A program made the translations under genes and the position numbers. Below are positions 60,308 through 64,000 of a stretch of 64,000 nt of DNA, piece by piece. The notes beneath the pieces are model-generated. The model had not been told where the DNA came from and made no database searches. It was given only the letters and a program-made list of their open reading frames with translations. Location of the stretch: assembly GCF_007748175.1 (NCBI RefSeq), contig NZ_CP037422.1:496001-560000 (forward strand), in the 5' to 3' direction. Each line of letters starts with the position of its first letter. Within the stretch, counting starts at the first letter, position 1. The DNA is from Gimesia aquarii (lineage in GTDB: Bacteria > Planctomycetota > Planctomycetia > Planctomycetales > Planctomycetaceae).

Positions 60308-60713
60308 TGGCTTACTTTCCCCCTGAAATTTGAGTGTGAGTAGGTCTACTTATAAACAGAGACTCTTGCTCGCAAATATTGGTATCGTTTATGTCAAACG
60401 TTGAAAAAGCATCCATTGCCTTCTAGGAGACCGGACAATGATCAGCAAACGAGTTATTTCTTTTATCGGCATGTTTGGGAGCAACAATAGTTAAAATCCC
60501 CCAGAAAAGGAAAACCGCTGTAATATTCAAAACTGATCGACCTTGCAGAATCGTCAAAGCCGGGATAAATTATCATAGTTTCCTACTCTATGACTAAATT
60601 CGTGTAAACTGGTTAAAGTGGGTTGTTTTGTTGTTTGAGTTTTTGAGGCAAGGCATCGTCGGTGGCGAAGTGCTCACCTTGCTTTGTTATTTGCCAACAA
60701 GGGAGTGTTCGGC
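60308..60713. other. Intergenic region
   Basis: About 400 bp lie between divergent genes. One 18-codon frame at 60438-60494 begins with ATG behind TAGGAG, but it is too short and isolated to call. No hairpin or promoter was convincing. Confidence 0.35.
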
Positions 60714-61460
60714 GTGTTTGTAGCTGCATCATCACGTTGTTTTTCGGATGAATCGTTCGAAGTCAGTTGTGAACGATTAACGGATCTGGAATTTGACAAA
60801 ATTGAGATCTGGATGGATGAAGAGAGTGATCATCTGAAGCCATCCGAGGTGGTCGATTCTCCGGAAGATTTCTATTCACGTTTTCGGGAAGCCACGCGGT
60901 TGACTCCGATTGCCTTTTGTCTGGAAAATGACATTACCCCCGAGATGTTTCAATCGTTGTGTAAAACGGCGAAGCTGATGCGAATTGCTCAGATTACAAT
61001 TCCTTCTTCTCCTCTGGGAACACCTTTTAATTCCGAAATCGATCGCTTGAAAACGCTACTGGAAATTGCCAGTCGCGATGGTATTTGTCTTTCGATCAAA
61101 ACAAAAACCGGCCAGCTCACCGAAGACCCACGAACAGCGACAGAACTATGTCAGTCTGTTAAAGGTTTAGGCATTACATTGGACCCTAGTTATTATACCT
61201 GTGGTCCTTACAGCAATACTTCTTATGATTTAATTTTTCCCTATGTCTGCCACGTCCATTTAAGAGATTCCACCAGCGATCAAGTTCAAGTGCCCGTGGG
61301 ATTGGGTGAAATTGATTACAGTCGATTGATCAGCCAACTCGAACGAGAGGAATATAATCAGTTTCTTTCAGTGGAAGTCCTACCATCCTTACTGAACGGT
61401 GTAGATCGCGCTTTAGAGCTTCGTAAGTTACGACTCCTATTGGAATCAGTTGTGATCTAA
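60714..61460 (+). CDS. Sugar-phosphate isomerase/epimerase-like protein
   Basis: This 248-residue protein has the layout of xylose isomerase-like TIM barrels. It opens FVAASSRCFSDESFEVSCER, then DKIEIWMD at strand two, a central strand ending in ITIPSSPLGTP, LGITLDPSYYTCG with the metal-ligand Asp, and CHVHLRDS carrying a His-x-His pair. VGLGEIDYSRLISQLE and a final FLSVEVLPS strand with Glu complete the metal site. Members isomerise sugars, inositols or hydroxypyruvate. The start is GTG eight bases after GGGAG; an upstream TTG gives ten more residues. The substrate is unknown. Confidence 0.82.
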   Translation: MFVAASSRCFSDESFEVSCERLTDLEFDKIEIWMDEESDHLKPSEVVDSPEDFYSRFREATRLTPIAFCLENDITPEMFQSLCKTAKLMRIAQITIPSSPLGTPFNSEIDRLKTLLEIASRDGICLSIKTKTGQLTEDPRTATELCQSVKGLGITLDPSYYTCGPYSNTSYDLIFPYVCHVHLRDSTSDQVQVPVGLGEIDYSRLISQLEREEYNQFLSVEVLPSLLNGVDRALELRKLRLLLESVVI

Positions 61461-61499
61461 ACCGAGCTGCTTTTTTTCAGAGTCGGAACTGCGAAACGA

Positions 61500-62972
61500 T
61501 CATTGGCTGTGCACGCGATTCAGTTTCTTGCGCGGGAATTGTTTTTCTAGTAGTTTCACCGCTTTTTGAAACAGAACATCGTCGGAGGGAGATTCGGCAA
61601 TGTTGGTGTTTTCGTTAGGATCCACGCTATGGTCATAAAGTTCCCGTGCTTCGACTGCGCCTGTTTTGAAATCCCGCCACTCGGTATATCGATAGCGGGG
61701 CGTGCGGACTGAGACTCCCATCAATCGGGGACTGCCTTTGTAATACGCGGGGCGTGGGTGTTGCGTGTATGCCGCGGCTTTCCCCTTTTGTGTGGGATCA
61801 TTGAGTAGTGGAACGAGACTTTTACCTTCTAGTGGGCCGGGGTCAGGCAGGTTGCAAAGTTCGACCAGCGTGGGATACAGGTCAAGTAACTCTACCAATG
61901 CTTTGGAAGCTGTACCCTCCTGTTTCATTTTTGGAACAGAGATCATCAAAGGTACGTGCGCATCATTTTCAAAATTCGAAGTCTTGCACCACAGACCATG
62001 CTCACCCAGATGAAAACCATGATCTGACCAGAAGACGATGATGGTGTTGTCACCTAACCCCAGCCGATCAAGTTCATCAATGACTTTCCCTACTTGGGCA
62101 TCAAGGTAACTGATCCCTGCCAGATAGCCTTTGCGTAGTTCGATGACTTCTTTTGTCGTTAACTTTCTACCTTTCGTTCCCAGCAGTTCACGGCCATTAT
62201 GCAAGGCAACTTGGGGAACATTTTTGGGCGGCGTGGGATTTTTAGGAGCAGTAATCGGACTCCGATCATAAAGCTTCCAGTATTTTTCCGGAGGATTAAA
62301 GGGCAAATGTGGTTTCCAGAATCCAACCGCTAAGAAGAAAGGCATCTCCTTCTTTTTGAGTTCCTGTAAGGCACTAACGGCAAGATCAGCGATGCGCCCA
62401 TCGAAGTAAGCAGAGTCAGGTACATCGCGACGTTCCGTTTTTAGTACTTTGGCCAGATTCACAGGCAGCTCTTCGTTTTTGCTGATAATCGGTTTGTCAC
62501 TGCCATGAGTTGCATAATGCATGACTGCAGGCACAGACCATGATGCCGGATCCCCTTGAATATTCTGCCTCCAGTTGTGGAAAATTTTTCCGATGTTCTG
62601 TGTGAAATATCCCTGTTGTTTGAATAACTGAGGTAGTGTGACAATCTCTGGTTTGACTTCGCGAAAATGGGTTGGCAAATCCCATATTTTTAAAGAGTCT
62701 GGTCTGCGACCGGTCATGATTGAAGCCCGTGACGGATTGCATAACGCCTGCTGGCAGTAGGCTTGCTTGAAAAGAACACCACGTTTTGCCAGTTGATCCA
62801 GGTAGGGAGTTTTGGCTAAAGGGTGACCGTAGCAGGCCAGATCACACCGCAAATCATCTGCAGCGATGAACAACACATTTGGTTTATGTGCAGATGCAGT
62901 ACGTAAAGAAAGAGCAGGGCAGAGCAGTAAGGCGAGCAGCATTAGATGCAAGGATTTAGCTGAATTGTGCAT
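61500..62972 (-). CDS. Iduronate-2-sulfatase-like arylsulfatase
   Basis: This 490-residue secreted sulfatase has a signal peptide at about 1-28. Metal ligands Asp39-Asp40 appear in LFIAADDLR. The formylglycine signature C-x-P/S-x-R follows as CNPSRASIMTGRR with Cys78, which must be oxidised by a formylglycine-generating enzyme. FWSDHGFHLGEHGLWCKTSN near the middle supplies the second metal pair and Lys. Sequence style fits the iduronate-2-sulfatase subgroup abundant in planctomycetes, which desulfate algal polysaccharides. The ATG chosen places the signal at the N-terminus but has a weak ribosome binding site; the frame is open 28 codons further. It is convergent with the isomerase gene. Confidence 0.9.
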   Translation of the reverse strand: MHNSAKSLHLMLLALLLCPALSLRTASAHKPNVLFIAADDLRCDLACYGHPLAKTPYLDQLAKRGVLFKQAYCQQALCNPSRASIMTGRRPDSLKIWDLPTHFREVKPEIVTLPQLFKQQGYFTQNIGKIFHNWRQNIQGDPASWSVPAVMHYATHGSDKPIISKNEELPVNLAKVLKTERRDVPDSAYFDGRIADLAVSALQELKKKEMPFFLAVGFWKPHLPFNPPEKYWKLYDRSPITAPKNPTPPKNVPQVALHNGRELLGTKGRKLTTKEVIELRKGYLAGISYLDAQVGKVIDELDRLGLGDNTIIVFWSDHGFHLGEHGLWCKTSNFENDAHVPLMISVPKMKQEGTASKALVELLDLYPTLVELCNLPDPGPLEGKSLVPLLNDPTQKGKAAAYTQHPRPAYYKGSPRLMGVSVRTPRYRYTEWRDFKTGAVEARELYDHSVDPNENTNIAESPSDDVLFQKAVKLLEKQFPRKKLNRVHSQ

Positions 62973-63128
62973 TAGGGATGACTTTCGTAGAGATGTTCTA
63001 TAAGAAAGCGAGTCATTCGTCTTTTTTATTCTGAACAGATCAGGGTGCATACGCAAGGATGTTTCGAATCATATTTCAAAGTCATTAATGCAAGCATTGT
63101 AGAATTAAAAATTAATCGAAAAAAGTTG

Positions 63129-63171
63129 TTGACATCGACAGTCAACTGTATTACTGTGTTGATACAGTTGA
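63129..63171 (+). promoter_or_regulatory. Promoter and palindromic operator of the GntR gene
   Basis: TTGACA (63129-63134) is followed at 17 bp by TACTGT. A perfect 10-bp inverted repeat, TCAACTGTAT and ATACAGTTGA with a 10-bp gap (63142-63171), covers the -10 element. This is the expected place for autorepression by the GntR protein encoded 16 bp downstream. Confidence 0.7.
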
Positions 63172-63186
63172 TTGTGAGGAGATTAA

Positions 63187-63585
63187 ATGCAGATTCAATT
63201 ATCAGAAGCGGATGGTACTCCCTATTACCAGCAGGTAACGAATCAGATCAAGTTTCTGGTTGCTTCCGGGCGTTTGGAACCACATGAGCAGCTCCCTTCT
63301 GTGCGCGGTCTTGCACAGCAATTAACAATCACTCCGAATACGGTGGCACGGGCTTACCGTGAGCTGGAAGCGGAAGGAGTCGTGATCTCAAAACGCGGTG
63401 CCGGCGTTTTCATTTCGAACGGTGTTTCCCCCCTATCAAACAAAGAAAAACGCCGTATTCTCAATGAGCGTATGGATGCTCTACTGACGGAATCACGTCA
63501 ATTAGGAGTCGATGAAGAAACACTACTGAAGCTACTACGTCAGCGTAGCCAGAAATTTGATTCACACAAAGAGGGTGTAAAATGA
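63187..63585 (+). CDS. GntR family regulator, YtrA type
   Basis: This 132-residue regulator has a winged-helix domain (about 10-78): GTPYYQQVTNQIKFLVASGR, LPSVRGLAQQLTITPNTVAR with the recognition helix, and the wing GVVISKRGAGVFIS. Only a short helical C-terminal dimerisation region follows, typical of the YtrA subfamily, whose genes usually precede ABC transporter genes and repress them. That is the case here: its stop overlaps the ATG of an ATPase gene (ATGA). The start has GAGGAG at good distance, and a palindromic operator overlaps its promoter. Confidence 0.93.
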   Translation: MQIQLSEADGTPYYQQVTNQIKFLVASGRLEPHEQLPSVRGLAQQLTITPNTVARAYRELEAEGVVISKRGAGVFISNGVSPLSNKEKRRILNERMDALLTESRQLGVDEETLLKLLRQRSQKFDSHKEGVK

Positions 63586-64000
63586 CCGAGCATGTTATTG
63601 AAATTCAAAATTTGAGCCGTCGCTTTGGGAAAAAACAGGCATTGTCTGAAGTCAATCTATCGGTTCCTGAAGGTTGCGTCTTCGGATTGGTGGGAGAAAA
63701 TGGCGCCGGTAAGACAACGATGTTAAAACATGTTTTAGGATTTCTGAAGCCACAACAAGGCGTCGTACGTGTATTTGGTTTAGACCCTGTAGCAGATCCT
63801 CCCGGCGTTCTGGGACGTATTGGACATCTTTCAGAAAACAGGGATCTTCCCACATGGATGTCGATTCGAGAATTGTTCGAATTTACCCGTGCCTTCTATC
63901 CAAAATGGGATCCGGTCTATGCCGAAGAACTTCGAAACATGTTCGAACTGACTCTGAATCAAAAAGTGCCTACGTTATCACGGGGACAAAAAGCACGGGC
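63582..64000 (+). CDS. ABC transporter ATPase, truncated by window end
   Basis: The first 139 residues are present. Walker A GENGAGKTTM follows a typical opening (IEIQNLSRRFGKKQALSEV), then LKPQQGVVRVFG, an ENRDLP Q-loop region and the signature start LSRGQKARA at the edge. Walker B lies beyond the window. The YtrB/CcmA-type sequence and the ATGA overlap with the GntR gene point to a GntR-controlled exporter of the YtrABC kind, often induced by envelope stress or antibiotics. A permease gene is expected next. Confidence 0.92.
   Translation, partial: MTEHVIEIQNLSRRFGKKQALSEVNLSVPEGCVFGLVGENGAGKTTMLKHVLGFLKPQQGVVRVFGLDPVADPPGVLGRIGHLSENRDLPTWMSIRELFEFTRAFYPKWDPVYAEELRNMFELTLNQKVPTLSRGQKAR

Noticed and set aside
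60438-60494. 18-codon frame behind TAGGAG
   Set aside because: Too short and isolated; no conservation can be tested from the sequence alone.

Overview
The window comes from a planctomycete, most likely a Gimesia/Planctomyces-type member of the Planctomycetaceae. This rests on gene families: DUF1501 and DUF1549/DUF1553 proteins, a DUF1559 prepilin-like protein, a formylglycine sulfatase, proteins joining an N-terminal zinc ribbon to a single membrane helix, and an unusual sigma factor. By eye G+C is in the mid-40s percent. The genus is an inference.

Left flank (1-8.1 kb): separately transcribed envelope genes. They are a transglutaminase-like lipoprotein, a Lys-rich/acidic-tailed protein, a two-BON-domain secreted protein, an unrecognised lipoprotein, a gingipain-like C25 peptidase lipoprotein with an EF-hand, and an HELYH-motif putative metallopeptidase. 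Clear stem-loop terminators separate several of them.

Centre (8.1-41.1 kb, all minus strand): an almost uninterrupted translation/transcription block. In transcription order it runs tRNA-Thr(TGT), tRNA-Tyr(GTA), tRNA-Gly(TCC), tRNA-Thr(GGT), tuf, rpmG, tRNA-Trp(CCA), secE, nusG, rplK, rplA, rplJ, rplL, rpoB, rpoC, rpsL, rpsG, fusA, then rpsJ-rplC-rplD-rplW-rplB-rpsS-rplV-rpsC-rplP-rpmC-rpsQ-rplN-rplX-rplE-rpsH-rplF-rplR-rpsE-rplO-secY-rpmJ-rpsM-rpsK-rpoA-rplQ. The beta, str, S10, spc and alpha groups are thus joined end to end. Internal sigma-70-like promoters lie before rpsL, rpsJ and rpmJ, with terminators after rpsG and rplQ. rpsN, rpmD, map/adk, infA and rpsD are missing from their usual places. 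The fusA-position gene resembles the EFG2 (recycling) type more than a classical translocase. L17 carries an insertion and an acidic tail.

Right flank (41.3-64 kb): a sigma-70-family factor with three N-terminal helix-turn-helix segments follows (minus strand). Next come a DUF1549/DUF1553 plus DUF1501 pair, a small lipoprotein and a DUF1559 protein. A six-gene plus-strand cluster (48.8-56.7 kb) holds two zinc-ribbon/membrane-helix/secretin-N-domain-like proteins, a BFD-like [2Fe-2S] protein, and an ABC ATPase, FtsX-type permease and membrane-fusion protein. It is the best candidate for an uncharacterised system. The window closes with a TolB-like beta-propeller protein, a second DUF1501 protein, a His/Gln-rich lipoprotein, a sugar-phosphate isomerase-like protein, a sulfatase, and a YtrA-type GntR regulator. 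The regulator has a clear palindromic operator and is translationally coupled to an ABC ATPase that runs off the window.

No rRNA genes, insertion sequences, prophage or CRISPR arrays were seen.
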